DNA from: DATLLJ01 sp965229885
Lineage (GTDB): Bacteria > Acidobacteriota > Vicinamibacteria > Vicinamibacterales > CAVVIG01
Length of the DNA: 64,000 nt
Direction: 5' to 3'
Assembly (NCBI GenBank): GCA_965229885.1
Contig: CBDDJX010000001.1
Location: 248,001 to 312,000 of the forward strand
The position numbers and the translations under genes are program-made. Under the pieces are notes generated by a model that worked only from the letters and a program-made list of their open reading frames with translations, made no database searches and was not told the origin of the DNA. This document shows, in pieces, positions 20,391 through 29,113 of this stretch. The stretch's first letter is position 1; each line of letters begins with the position of its first letter.

Positions 20391-21674
20391 GGTTGGTTGT
20401 TCGACCAGTGCCTTGCGTCCAATATCGCGCCGATACTGCATGCCGTCGAACGAGATCCGCATGACGCCAGCGTAGGCGCGCGCGATGGCTTCGACAAAAT
20501 CGGTGCCCCGTCCTGCGACCGTGAGGACTCGTCCGCCAGCAGTGATCAAATGGCCATCTCGACGCGCTGTTCCGGCGTGATAAACGGCCACGCCCGGGAT
20601 CATCTCGGCGGCCTCGACACCGCTGATGACCCGGCCCGATTCGGCGGACTCGGGATAGCCGCGCGATGCCAGCACCACGCCGACCACTGAATCCTGTCCA
20701 ATCCGTATCGAAGCGTGCCGAAGCCGGCCCGTCGCCCCGGCGACCAGAATCGGCAACAACGGCTCGTCGATAAGGGTCAGCATCGCCTGCGTTTCCGGGT
20801 CACCGAGGCGCACGTTGAACTCGATCACCTTCGGGCCGTTCGGAGTGAGCATCAAGCCGACGAACAGGAAGCCGCGAAATAGATGGCCCTCTTTCGCCAT
20901 TCCGGCCATCACCGGTTCCACGATCTCCCGCATTACGCGGTGCTCGAGCGCGGGATCGATCAGAGGGGTCGGCGCGAAGGCGCCCATCCCGCCCGTATTC
21001 GGTCCCCGGTCATCGTCGAATATTCGTTTGTGATCCTGCGCCGACCCGATCGGTACCGCCCGTGCACCGTCGGACACCACGAAGAACGAAACTTCCGGGC
21101 CGGAGAGACACTCCTCGATGACGAGCCGGTCTCCCGCCGCGCCGAACTTCCGCTCGCCCATGGCCGCGACGATGGCTGCTTCGGCGGTCGGCCGATCGTC
21201 CGCCATGACGACGCCTTTGCCAGATGCCAACCCGTCAGCCTTCAGGACGACGGGCCATCCAAATTCCCCCGAGCGGATGACGCGCAGCGCATCGTCGAGC
21301 GTCTCCGACGTGTGGAAGCGGGCGGTGGGTACGCCGTGGCGCGCCATAAACGCTTTTGCGAACGCTTTGCTGGATTCGAGGCGCGCGGCGGCGGCGGTCG
21401 GTCCAAACAGCAGCCGGCCCGCCGCGGCGAACCGATCGGCAATGCCGACGCTCAGCGGCAGCTCCGGTCCCACTACTGTGAATTCGATTTGCTCGCGCAC
21501 GGCCAGGTCGAGGACCGCGTCCGGATCCGAGATATCGCACGGAACCGTTCGGGCAATCCGTGCGATACCGGGATTTCCGGGCGCGCAGACCAATTCGCCG
21601 ACATCCCGATCAGAGGAAAGCCTGGCAACCAGGGCGTGTTCCCTGGCCCCGCCACCGATCACCAGAACTCGCAT
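20358..21674 (-). CDS. purD: Phosphoribosylamine-glycine ligase (GARS)
   Basis: 438 residues, ATP-grasp ligase joining glycine to phosphoribosylamine. MRVLVIGGGAREHALVARLS at the N-terminus, VLKADGLASGKGVVMA, the SFFVVSDG and RIFDDDRGPNTGGMGAFAP segments, and EFNVRLGDPETQAML are diagnostic. The last residues (TNHGGRGGHGG) are glycine-rich and come from a repeat element, so they are probably not part of the native fold. It lies 3' of mtaB on the same map but is divergent from rpsU. Confidence 0.96.
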   Translation of the reverse strand: MRVLVIGGGAREHALVARLSSDRDVGELVCAPGNPGIARIARTVPCDISDPDAVLDLAVREQIEFTVVGPELPLSVGIADRFAAAGRLLFGPTAAAARLESSKAFAKAFMARHGVPTARFHTSETLDDALRVIRSGEFGWPVVLKADGLASGKGVVMADDRPTAEAAIVAAMGERKFGAAGDRLVIEECLSGPEVSFFVVSDGARAVPIGSAQDHKRIFDDDRGPNTGGMGAFAPTPLIDPALEHRVMREIVEPVMAGMAKEGHLFRGFLFVGLMLTPNGPKVIEFNVRLGDPETQAMLTLIDEPLLPILVAGATGRLRHASIRIGQDSVVGVVLASRGYPESAESGRVISGVEAAEMIPGVAVYHAGTARRDGHLITAGGRVLTVAGRGTDFVEAIARAYAGVMRISFDGMQYRRDIGRKALVEQPTNHGGRGGHGG

Positions 21675-21739
21675 TATTAAAAGGACTTAGGGTTATCTGG
21701 AACGTGCACAGGAAGAGCGGTCCGACCCGGACTATTTCG

Positions 21740-21768
21740 TTGACCTTGAGTGGGACTGCGCCTAGAAT
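21740..21768 (+). promoter_or_regulatory. Sigma-70-type promoter of the rpsU-glycosyltransferase operon
   Basis: TTGACC (21740-21745) and TAGAAT (21763-21768) are separated by exactly 17 bp. Transcription would start near 21775, giving a leader of about 50 nt with an AGGGGG ribosome-binding site before the rpsU GTG. Confidence 0.7.
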
Positions 21769-21826
21769 TCGCGCTTGCCTGTGATAGCCTAACATATTTG
21801 GGCTGTCTGAGAGGGGGTGCGAGAGC

Positions 21827-22024
21827 GTGGCTGAAGTGAAGATCCAGGATGGGGAGTCGATTGAAAGCGCCCTCCGCCGCTTTAAGCGGAAGGTGCAGCA
21901 GGAAGACATTATCAAGGACATCAAGAAGCATGCATTTTATTTGAAGCCAGGCGACAAGCGGCGGGCCAAGCAGGCGCTGGCCCGGAAACGTAGTCGGAAG
22001 AAGATCCGGCGCGAGCTGGAGTAG
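21827..22024 (+). CDS. rpsU: 30S ribosomal protein S21
   Basis: 65 residues. The pattern ESIESALRRFKRKVQQEDII, then a basic helix (KRRAKQALARKRSRKKIRREL), is typical of S21, which joins the 30S head and helps initiation. GTG start with a purine-rich Shine-Dalgarno. It leads an operon running into cell-envelope genes, so the strong promoter upstream may drive those too. Confidence 0.95.
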   Translation: MAEVKIQDGESIESALRRFKRKVQQEDIIKDIKKHAFYLKPGDKRRAKQALARKRSRKKIRRELE

Positions 22025-22054
22025 GACGACCGGGCCCCGACGAGGATCGATACA

Positions 22055-22363
22055 ATGGAGTTCCAAGACAGGATCTTGAACTGCGTGGATTGCGGCGCGG
22101 AGTTCATCTGGACATCTGGCGAGCAGCAGTTTTTCGCCGATAAGAACTCCAAGAACGAGCCGAAGCGGTGCAAGGCCTGCAAGGCCAAACGCGCGAGCCG
22201 GGCGGCGGGGCCGGGCGGCGCTCGCGAGCGGGTCGAAACGGTGACGACGTGCTCGGGGTGCGGCAAGGAAACGACGGTGCCGTTCAAGCCGACGCAGGGG
22301 CGTCCGGTGTTCTGCAAGGAGTGCTTCCAGTCCCGGAAGTTCGCCGGGGCAGGCGGCGTCTAA
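22055..22363 (+). CDS. Double zinc-ribbon protein
   Basis: 102 residues with four CxxC pairs: CVDCGAEF and CKACKAKR form the first ribbon, CSGCGKET and CKECF the second. The second pair resembles the CxxC-x17-CxxC small domain often found fused to or beside such ribbons. It probably binds two zinc ions. Nucleic-acid or ribosome association is plausible given the position 30 bp after rpsU, but that is inference. Confidence 0.85.
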   Translation: MEFQDRILNCVDCGAEFIWTSGEQQFFADKNSKNEPKRCKACKAKRASRAAGPGGARERVETVTTCSGCGKETTVPFKPTQGRPVFCKECFQSRKFAGAGGV

Positions 22364-22419
22364 CGATCTCGCACTTCAGGGTCCCGTCTCGGTCGATCCA
22401 CCAGGACCATTCCCGCTAG

Positions 22420-23340
22420 ATGGCGCGCAGCACTTCTCCCCCCGCTGTGGCCTTGCGCGAGACGTCGGATCACTCCCTCGCGTTCAACCTTCTGATTTCG
22501 CTGCGTCCAGGCCAGTGGGCGAAGAACCTGATCGTCTTCGCGGGGCTGCTGTTCGGCCTGCGCCTGTTCGATGTCACGGCGGTCGTCCGGGCATTCGCCG
22601 CCTTTGGCATCTTCTGCCTGTTGTCAGGCGTCGTGTGCCTCATCAACGACATCGCCGATCGCGAACATCCGCACAAGGTGCGGCGTCCGATTGCGTCCGG
22701 TGCGCTGCCGGTGCGGATGGCGCTGACGTCCGCGATCGTGCTGGCTGTTGTGGCGCTGGCAGCCGCGTTCGCGCTCGGTCCCCGCTTCTTCCTGACCGCT
22801 GCGTGTTATCTGGCGCTTCTCGCTCTCTACTCTGGCCCGCTCAAGCACATCGTCATCGTCGACGTGCTGACGATCGCCGTTGGATTCGTGCTGCGCGCGG
22901 TGGCCGGCGCCACCGCGGTCAACGTGGGCATCAGCCACTGGCTGCTCGTCTGCACGATCCTGCTGGCGCTGTTCATCTCCCTGGCGAAACGCCGCCACGA
23001 GCTCCTGTTGCTCGCCGACGGTGCGGCAGGTCATCGTCCGATTCTCGGCGAATACACGCCGTATCTGCTCGATCAGATGATCGCCATCGTCGCAGCCTCG
23101 ACGCTCGTCGCGTACGTGTTCGACACGATCAGCCCAGAAACCGAGCAGAAGTTCGGCACACCCTGGCTCGGGCTGACCGTTCCGTTTCCGCTCTACGGCA
23201 TCCTCCGGTACTTATATCCTATGCATCAGCGTAAAGGCGGCGGAAGCCCTTCGGACCTGATGCTGACCGATCGCCCGCTGCTCGCCTGCGTGACGTTGTG
23301 GGCGTTGTCGGTAGTGCTGATCATTTACCATCCCATTTGA
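22420..23340 (+). CDS. UbiA-family decaprenyl-phosphate phosphoribosyltransferase-like protein
   Basis: 306 residues, polytopic membrane protein with about eight to nine hydrophobic segments. The prenyl-phosphate/PRPP signature is LRPGQWAKNLIVFAGLLF near the start and NDIADREHPHKVRRPIASG around residues 75-95. Homologues (Rv3806c type) transfer phosphoribose from PRPP to decaprenyl phosphate, giving a lipid-linked pentose donor. The genes downstream encode glycosyltransferases, so a lipid-linked sugar for a surface glycan is a reasonable role. The prenyl length is not determinable. Confidence 0.85.
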   Translation: MARSTSPPAVALRETSDHSLAFNLLISLRPGQWAKNLIVFAGLLFGLRLFDVTAVVRAFAAFGIFCLLSGVVCLINDIADREHPHKVRRPIASGALPVRMALTSAIVLAVVALAAAFALGPRFFLTAACYLALLALYSGPLKHIVIVDVLTIAVGFVLRAVAGATAVNVGISHWLLVCTILLALFISLAKRRHELLLLADGAAGHRPILGEYTPYLLDQMIAIVAASTLVAYVFDTISPETEQKFGTPWLGLTVPFPLYGILRYLYPMHQRKGGGSPSDLMLTDRPLLACVTLWALSVVLIIYHPI

Positions 23341-23352
23341 CATCAATTTAAC

Positions 23353-24246
23353 ATGCCCGATTTCAACGTCCGCTCAGATTCGGTGAACGTCGAGCAGATC
23401 ATGGAGCAGATCCGCGCGCGCATTCGCGAGAAGCGCGGCGTGGACTACACCGAGCAGCAGATTCGCGAGCTGGCGACGGTGAAACTCGAAAAGTTCCCCG
23501 ATCCGCGCGGTGTCCGGCCCGATCTCCTCCACGAGTTCCGGCGCGTCGAGCCCGACCCCAATTTCGGGTTCGAGGGCGACACGCTGTTCCATTCGACCCG
23601 TGCGCCGTTCCTCATGTGGATTCGCCGCCTGCTGCGGCCGGTGCTCAAGCTGTTCTTCAATCCGAACCCGCTGATCTCTGCGCTGCATACGCAGTCGAAG
23701 CTCAACGAACTGAACGCGAGCCGCCATCAGCTGTACTACGAGCTGATTCACAACCTCGTCGTCGAAGCGACGCGGCTCAGCATCGAGGTCAGGAACCTCA
23801 AGATGCAGGTGGAGTCGCTCGATGCCCGCGTCGACTTCAGCGAGCGGCGGGCGCGGGCACTCGAAGGCGCCGTCATGTACCGGCCGGAAGTCGAAGGCGA
23901 GCGAGAGGCCACCAGGCCGTCCCCAATCGCGCCACAGGAGCGGAGTCCTTCCCCCGGATCCTTTTCTTCTCCGGGTCCAGCAATTCGGACTGGGTCTTCC
24001 GGTTCGGCGGGCACAGGCGGCCCGGGGCCTGGCCCGGGCGAGAGCCCTGGTCAGCGGAGCAAGCGTCGCCGGCGCCGGCGCGGTCGTCGCGGCGGTGCCC
24101 CCGCGGTTTCGGTCATGGGCGCACCGTCGGGGCTGTCCGGACCGTCGGCGACCAGCGCGTCGGATAGTGCGGCGCCCGAGCCACCGTCGGACTCGGGCTC
24201 GGGAAGTGACATTCCCGGACACGGCGGATCCGACGACGAGCAGTGA
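23353..24246 (+). CDS. Coiled-coil protein with disordered Arg-rich tail, unknown function
   Basis: 297 residues. The N-terminal 60 residues are charged and helical (IMEQIRARIREKRGVDYTEQQ). A hydrophobic/basic segment follows (MWIRRLLRPVLKLFFNPNP, about 94-112), which could sit on the membrane, then heptad-rich helices (VVEATRLSIEVRNLKMQVESL). From about residue 185 the chain is Pro/Ser/Gly-rich with an arginine block (KRRRRRRGRRGG). The layout resembles the N-terminal part of the methyltransferase at 44410. The downstream glycosyltransferase GTG overlaps its stop (GTGA). I do not recognise a function; scaffolding of the glycosyltransferases is a guess. Confidence 0.75.
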   Translation: MPDFNVRSDSVNVEQIMEQIRARIREKRGVDYTEQQIRELATVKLEKFPDPRGVRPDLLHEFRRVEPDPNFGFEGDTLFHSTRAPFLMWIRRLLRPVLKLFFNPNPLISALHTQSKLNELNASRHQLYYELIHNLVVEATRLSIEVRNLKMQVESLDARVDFSERRARALEGAVMYRPEVEGEREATRPSPIAPQERSPSPGSFSSPGPAIRTGSSGSAGTGGPGPGPGESPGQRSKRRRRRRGRRGGAPAVSVMGAPSGLSGPSATSASDSAAPEPPSDSGSGSDIPGHGGSDDEQ

Positions 24247-25562
24247 AGCTCGCAGTCGTCGTCCAGCGATACGGTCAGTCAATTAACGGCGGCGCGGAAC
24301 TCCACGCACGGTACATCGCCGAGCACCTCGCGCCTCACGCCGAAGTGGACGTGCTGACCACGTACGCGAGCGATTACGTGACCTGGCGGAACGAGCCGGG
24401 GCCCGCGCACGAACGCATCAATGGCATTCCGGTGCGGCGCTTCCGCGTGGAGCACGAACGGGATCCTCTGGCTTTCAGGCGGCAATCGGCGCGCGTGTTC
24501 GAGACCGAGCATTCGTTCGCCGACGAGCTTCGATGGCTCGACGCCGAGGGACCGACGAGCCCCGCGCTCGTGAAGCACATCGCCGCGCACACCGAGGCGT
24601 ACGATTTCTGGTTGTTCTTCAGCTACCGGTACTACCAGGCGTATCACGGCGCGCGTGCGGCGGCCGGCCGCGCGGTGCTCGTGCCGACGGCAGAGCGCGA
24701 ATCATCGATCGGCCTGGCGCTGTTTCAGCCGCTCTTTCGAGGCGTCCGCGCGCTGATGTACAACTCGCCGGAAGAGCAGGCCATGATTCAGGCTGTCTCG
24801 AACAACCACGATATTCCGAGTGTCGTGGTTGGCGTTGGCTCCGAAGTGCCGCAGAACCCCCAGCCGGAACGGTTTCGGCAGAAGTTCGGCGTCGAGGGCC
24901 GATTTGCGATCTACGTCGGCCGTATTGACGTGAACAAGGGCTGCAATGAGCTATTCGAGTTCTTTGAGGGCTATGCGCGCGACGTCTACGGCCGGTTGTC
25001 GCTCCTGCTGGTCGGCCAATCACTGTTGCCGACGCCGCAGCATCCACGCATCCGCCACCTCGGTTTCCTCAACGACACCGACAAATTCGACGCGATGGCA
25101 GCCGCCGATCTGTTAATCATGCCGTCATATTTCGAGAGCCTCTCGATGGTCGCGCTCGAAGCGTGGGCGCTCGGGCGGCCTGTGGTGGCTAATGGCACGT
25201 GCGACGTATTGAAGGGTCAATGTGTTCGGAGTAACGCGGGGCTGAGTTACGAGAACTACGCCGAGTTTTTGGCGATGATGCAGTTACTTGAAAGGGATCG
25301 CCGTCTGCGTGTGGCACTCGGCGCGAACGGTCGCCGCTTTTTTCGTGAGCACTACGAGTGGCCCGTCATCGAACGCAAGTACCTCGATGTGCTCGAACGG
25401 CTCGCGAAAGAACCGGCGCGATTGACGATGGAGCCGCTGCCGCCGTGGATCGCCAGGCGGCGGCGTAACCTGCCGCCGGCCGAGGACGTGATGGCCAGGC
25501 TGCCCAGGGGGGCGTGCGTGACACGCGGAGAGGAACCGGCCGCGGCCGGGTTGCCGTCGTGA
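24243..25562 (+). CDS. GT4-type glycosyltransferase (copy A)
   Basis: 439 residues, GT-B fold. The acceptor domain starts MKLAVVVQRYGQSINGGAEL. The donor domain has FAIYVGRIDVNKGCNELFEF and MPSYFESLSMVALEAWALGRP, the E-x7-E-like donor site. It is a paralogue of the gene at 27804 (same VQRYG, TTYASDYVTW and VGRID blocks). GTG start overlapping the preceding stop by GTGA. Sugar and acceptor are unknown. Confidence 0.9.
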   Translation: MKLAVVVQRYGQSINGGAELHARYIAEHLAPHAEVDVLTTYASDYVTWRNEPGPAHERINGIPVRRFRVEHERDPLAFRRQSARVFETEHSFADELRWLDAEGPTSPALVKHIAAHTEAYDFWLFFSYRYYQAYHGARAAAGRAVLVPTAERESSIGLALFQPLFRGVRALMYNSPEEQAMIQAVSNNHDIPSVVVGVGSEVPQNPQPERFRQKFGVEGRFAIYVGRIDVNKGCNELFEFFEGYARDVYGRLSLLLVGQSLLPTPQHPRIRHLGFLNDTDKFDAMAAADLLIMPSYFESLSMVALEAWALGRPVVANGTCDVLKGQCVRSNAGLSYENYAEFLAMMQLLERDRRLRVALGANGRRFFREHYEWPVIERKYLDVLERLAKEPARLTMEPLPPWIARRRRNLPPAEDVMARLPRGACVTRGEEPAAAGLPS

Positions 25563-26746
25563 TCCGGATTCATCAGGTCCTGGCGACTCTCGGGTACGGC
25601 GACGCCATTGGCCACGAGGTGCTCGGCGCTCAGCGCGTCCTGCACACGGCTGGATACGAGTCTGACATTTTCGTCGAAACAGCCGATCACCGGCTCGAAT
25701 CGATGACACGCGACTACCGCGAGCTCATCGATGTCAGCCACCGGGACAACCTGCTGTTACATCACTTCTCGCTCGCCTCCAAGGCGTCCCGCATGGCCTT
25801 TGCGCTGCCCGATCGCATGGCGCTCATCTATCACAACATCACCCCACCCGAGTTTTTCGTCGACCTGCACAGTTCGCTGAGCAGTGAATGTTTTCACGGA
25901 CGACGCGAGCTCGGAGCCTACGCCGACCGGTGTGACCTCGCCCTCGGCGATTCCGAGTTCAATCGGCAGGACCTCGAGGCGCTTGGATTCAGGCGGACCG
26001 GCGTCCTGCCCGTCGTGCCGGATTTTTCCCATCTCGACGTGGCGGCGGACCGTACGGTCGCCGATCTGTTCGACGACGCCTGGACCAACGTCTTGTTCGT
26101 CGGCCGGATGGTGCCGAACAAGAAGCTCGAAGACATCATCCGGTTCTTTCATGTGTACCACGCGTTCTACAACCCGCGGTCGCGGCTGCTCCTGGTCGGC
26201 ACGCGCAGCGGGCTCGAGCGCTACACTGCGGCGCTCCACGACCTCACGGCCAGGCTTGGCAACGGCCACGTCCACTTCGTCGGGCCGGTCTCGAACGAAG
26301 AGCTGGTAGCGTTTTACGAAATCGCCGATCTCTTCCTGTGCGCCAGCGAGCACGAAGGTTTCTGCGTGCCGCTTGTCGAGGCGTTCTACAAGCAGGTTCC
26401 GGTGCTGGCCTATGCCGCCGCTGCGGTGCCGGCGACGATGGACGGCGCGGGAGTGCTGTACCACGACAAGGATCCCTCGCACGTCGCGGCGCTGATGGAC
26501 GCGGTCGTGTCCAACAGCGACGTGCAGGAGACGCTCGTCCGCGGTCAGCTTGCCGCAGTCGATCGACTGCGCGCCAAGGACTTCGCCGGTACGCTGCTCG
26601 GGTTCGTCGACGGCATTCTCCGGGGGGGCCGGTCGCCCGCGCCGCGCCTGACCTTCGACTTCTGGGACCAGTTCGACGCCGCCGAGGCGCTCGAGGAGCT
26701 GCGTCTCGATCGCCCATCCGTTTACAAGGCTCTACCCGCGCGATGA
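25559..26746 (+). CDS. GT4-type glycosyltransferase (copy B)
   Basis: 395 residues from the GTG at 25559, which overlaps the previous stop as GTGA. An alternative GTG at 25514 adds 15 basic residues. The N-terminal IRIHQVLATLGYGDAIGHEV is shared with the next gene, and the donor domain has VLFVGRMVPNKKLEDIIRFF and CASEHEGFCVPLVEAFYK. LALGDSEFNRQDLEALGF also recurs in the next gene. It is a tandem duplicate of 26743-27807. Confidence 0.9.
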   Translation: MIRIHQVLATLGYGDAIGHEVLGAQRVLHTAGYESDIFVETADHRLESMTRDYRELIDVSHRDNLLLHHFSLASKASRMAFALPDRMALIYHNITPPEFFVDLHSSLSSECFHGRRELGAYADRCDLALGDSEFNRQDLEALGFRRTGVLPVVPDFSHLDVAADRTVADLFDDAWTNVLFVGRMVPNKKLEDIIRFFHVYHAFYNPRSRLLLVGTRSGLERYTAALHDLTARLGNGHVHFVGPVSNEELVAFYEIADLFLCASEHEGFCVPLVEAFYKQVPVLAYAAAAVPATMDGAGVLYHDKDPSHVAALMDAVVSNSDVQETLVRGQLAAVDRLRAKDFAGTLLGFVDGILRGGRSPAPRLTFDFWDQFDAAEALEELRLDRPSVYKALPAR

Positions 26747-27807
26747 TTGTCCATCAGTGGTTGGCCGCGGCGCACAGAGGCGATGCGATCGGTGACAGCG
26801 CGCGAAGAACCCGCCATCTGCTGCGGAGCCTCGGCCACGAGTCGGAAGTGTTTGCCCTGACGATCGACGAGGACCTCGAGAACGACGTGCGGCCGTTCAG
26901 CGATCCGGCCGCCCGTCACGGCGACGTGACGGTCCTGCATTACGCTCTTCCATCGCCGATGACCGCCGCGCTCGCATCGCTCGGCCGGGGCCGTGTGCTG
27001 CACTATCACAACGTGACACCGGCCGCCTACTTCGCCCCGTACGACACCGACTTATCCCGCCTCGCGGTGCTGGCGCGACAGGAGCTCGCGACGCTCGTCG
27101 GCCATGTCGACCTGGCGCTCGGCGTGTCTGAGTTCAACCGTCAGGAACTCGAGGCGCTCGGCTTCTCGCCAACCGGCGTGCTGCCGATTGCTGTCGACAC
27201 GGGCCGCCTGACCGGGTCCGTCCGTCGCCCTTCCATTGAACGGCTGCTCGATGACGACCTGGTGAACTTTCTGTTCGTCGGGCGGATCGCCCCGAACAAG
27301 AAGATCGAGGATCACATCGTCTTCGCTGAACACTACAGGCGGTATGTTGACGCGTATTACCGGTTCATCTTCGTCGGGCGCTACGACGCGGTGCCCAGCT
27401 ACTATGCGATGATTCGATCGCTGATCAGTCGGTTCAACATGCTCGAGGAACGCTTCATCTTCACCGGTCCGGTGCCAGACGAGGAACTGGCCGTCTACTA
27501 TCGCCACGCGGCGGTTTACATGTCGATGAGCGAGCACGAAGGCTTCTGCGCGCCCCTCGTCGAAGCGATGGCCACGGACGTTCCGGTCCTCGCCTACGCC
27601 GCGGCGGCCGTGCCGGAAACGCTTGGCGGCGCCGGTGTGCAGTTCGCGCCGAAGGATCTGGAGCAAGCCGCCGAGCTCGCCGGCGCGCTCGTCTTCGACG
27701 AGAATTTCCGGAGGGGCGTGATCGCCGGACAGCGGCGGCGGCTTGAGGATTTCGGCGACCGACGCCTCCTCAGCGACCTCACGGGCGTCCTCGATTCGTT
27801 TTCATGA
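26743..27807 (+). CDS. GT4-type glycosyltransferase (copy B')
   Basis: 354 residues from the ATG at 26743, overlapping the previous stop (ATGA). The longer in-frame start at 26338 lies inside the previous gene and is rejected. MIVHQWLAAAHRGDAIGDSA, LALGVSEFNRQELEALGFSP, FLFVGRIAPNKKIEDHIVF and MSEHEGFCAPLVEAMATD match copy B closely. Confidence 0.92.
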   Translation: MIVHQWLAAAHRGDAIGDSARRTRHLLRSLGHESEVFALTIDEDLENDVRPFSDPAARHGDVTVLHYALPSPMTAALASLGRGRVLHYHNVTPAAYFAPYDTDLSRLAVLARQELATLVGHVDLALGVSEFNRQELEALGFSPTGVLPIAVDTGRLTGSVRRPSIERLLDDDLVNFLFVGRIAPNKKIEDHIVFAEHYRRYVDAYYRFIFVGRYDAVPSYYAMIRSLISRFNMLEERFIFTGPVPDEELAVYYRHAAVYMSMSEHEGFCAPLVEAMATDVPVLAYAAAAVPETLGGAGVQFAPKDLEQAAELAGALVFDENFRRGVIAGQRRRLEDFGDRRLLSDLTGVLDSFS

Positions 27808-29084
27808 GATTAGCCTTTATCGTTCAGCGCTACGGCACTGAAGTCCTGGGCGGGTCGGAGTCCCTTTGCCGTCTCATCGCCGAGCGACTGGCTTCCCAGC
27901 ACGACGTCGAGGTGCTCACGACCTGCGCGCGCGATTACATCACCTGGAAGAACGAGTATCCGGAGGGAACCGACCGCATTCGCGGCGTGACGGTGCGGCG
28001 TTTTGCGAACCAGGGGACGCGCGACATTGCGGCATTCGACCGCTATTCAGAGTGGATCTTCAATAATCCGCACAGCCGCGCCGACGAAATGGAATGGCTG
28101 AAGCAGCAGGGCCCGTGGTGCCCGGCGTTGACCAGCTACTTGCAAGGGAACCACCAGCGGTACGACATCCTGGTCTTCTTCACCTATCTCTACGCGACCA
28201 CCGTGATGGGCGTCGGGATCGAGCCCGGGCGCACCGTGCTCGTGCCGACGGCCCATGATGAACCGGCGATTCGGCTCGGGATCTACAAGGACGTATTCAG
28301 CAAGCCGGCCGCGATCGTGTTCAACACCGAGATCGAGCGGCGATTCGTGAAGGCGCAGTTCGACCAACTGCCGCCCGTGGAGGAAACCGCCGGGGTCGGC
28401 GTCGACATCCCACAGCATCAGCCCTATCCGCGCATGCCGGCGGCTGACGAGCAGGAGTCGGCAGACGACGAGGGCGCAGCCGTCGAGGAGGTCGCCTCCG
28501 TCCCTGAGTTCCCTTCCCACCTGACCGCGAGGGGCGCGGTGTTCCGGCGCCGCCATCGCCTGTACGGGCCCTTCGCCCTGTACGGCGGCCGCATCGATCC
28601 CGGCAAGGGATGCGAGGAGCTGATCGAGTATTTCAGTCGCTACGTCAAAGGCGGCGGCGACGCGACGCTGGTGCTGATGGGCGTGAAGCTGATGGCGCTG
28701 CCCGAAGAGCCGTTCATCAACTTCGCCGGGATGCTTTCGGATCTCGAGCGGTCGCAGGCTCTCGAGGCGGCGACGGTCGTTGTCTGTCCCTCGCCGTACG
28801 AAAGCCTGTCGCTTCTTGCGCTGGAAGCATTGTCGGTCGGCACCCCCATTCTCGTGAACGGCCGCACCCCGGTGGTGGTCGAGCACTGTGTCAGCAGCAA
28901 TGGAGGTTTGTATTACGCGGACGGTGACGAGTTCGCCGAATGCCTGAAGCTGCTCGTACGAGATGACCGACTGCGCGCCGAGATGGGACGCCACGGCCGG
29001 GAGTACGTCCGCCGCAATTACCGCTGGGACGTCGTGCTGGGGAAATACGACCGAGTGTTCGCGAAAATCAGAAGCGCACGATGA
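27804..29084 (+). CDS. GT4-type glycosyltransferase (copy A') with acidic insertion
   Basis: 426 residues, ATGA overlap with copy B'. MRLAFIVQRYGTEVLGGSES, TTCARDYITWKNEYPEG, LYGGRIDPGKGCEELIEYF and SPYESLSLLALEALSVGTP align with copy A at 24243. Between the two Rossmann-like halves (about residues 205-250) it carries an acidic, low-complexity stretch (AADEQESADDEGAAVEE) that copy A lacks. Last gene of the operon. Confidence 0.9.
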   Translation: MRLAFIVQRYGTEVLGGSESLCRLIAERLASQHDVEVLTTCARDYITWKNEYPEGTDRIRGVTVRRFANQGTRDIAAFDRYSEWIFNNPHSRADEMEWLKQQGPWCPALTSYLQGNHQRYDILVFFTYLYATTVMGVGIEPGRTVLVPTAHDEPAIRLGIYKDVFSKPAAIVFNTEIERRFVKAQFDQLPPVEETAGVGVDIPQHQPYPRMPAADEQESADDEGAAVEEVASVPEFPSHLTARGAVFRRRHRLYGPFALYGGRIDPGKGCEELIEYFSRYVKGGGDATLVLMGVKLMALPEEPFINFAGMLSDLERSQALEAATVVVCPSPYESLSLLALEALSVGTPILVNGRTPVVVEHCVSSNGGLYYADGDEFAECLKLLVRDDRLRAEMGRHGREYVRRNYRWDVVLGKYDRVFAKIRSAR

Positions 29085-29113
29085 TGCGTGGATCCGGCCA
29101 TCAGACCAGGCGC

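Noticed and set aside
23353..24282. Minus-strand frame of 302 codons opposite the coiled-coil gene
   Set aside because: The plus-strand frame fits the operon (GTGA overlap with the next gene) and has helical regularity; the minus frame is Arg-rich shadow.
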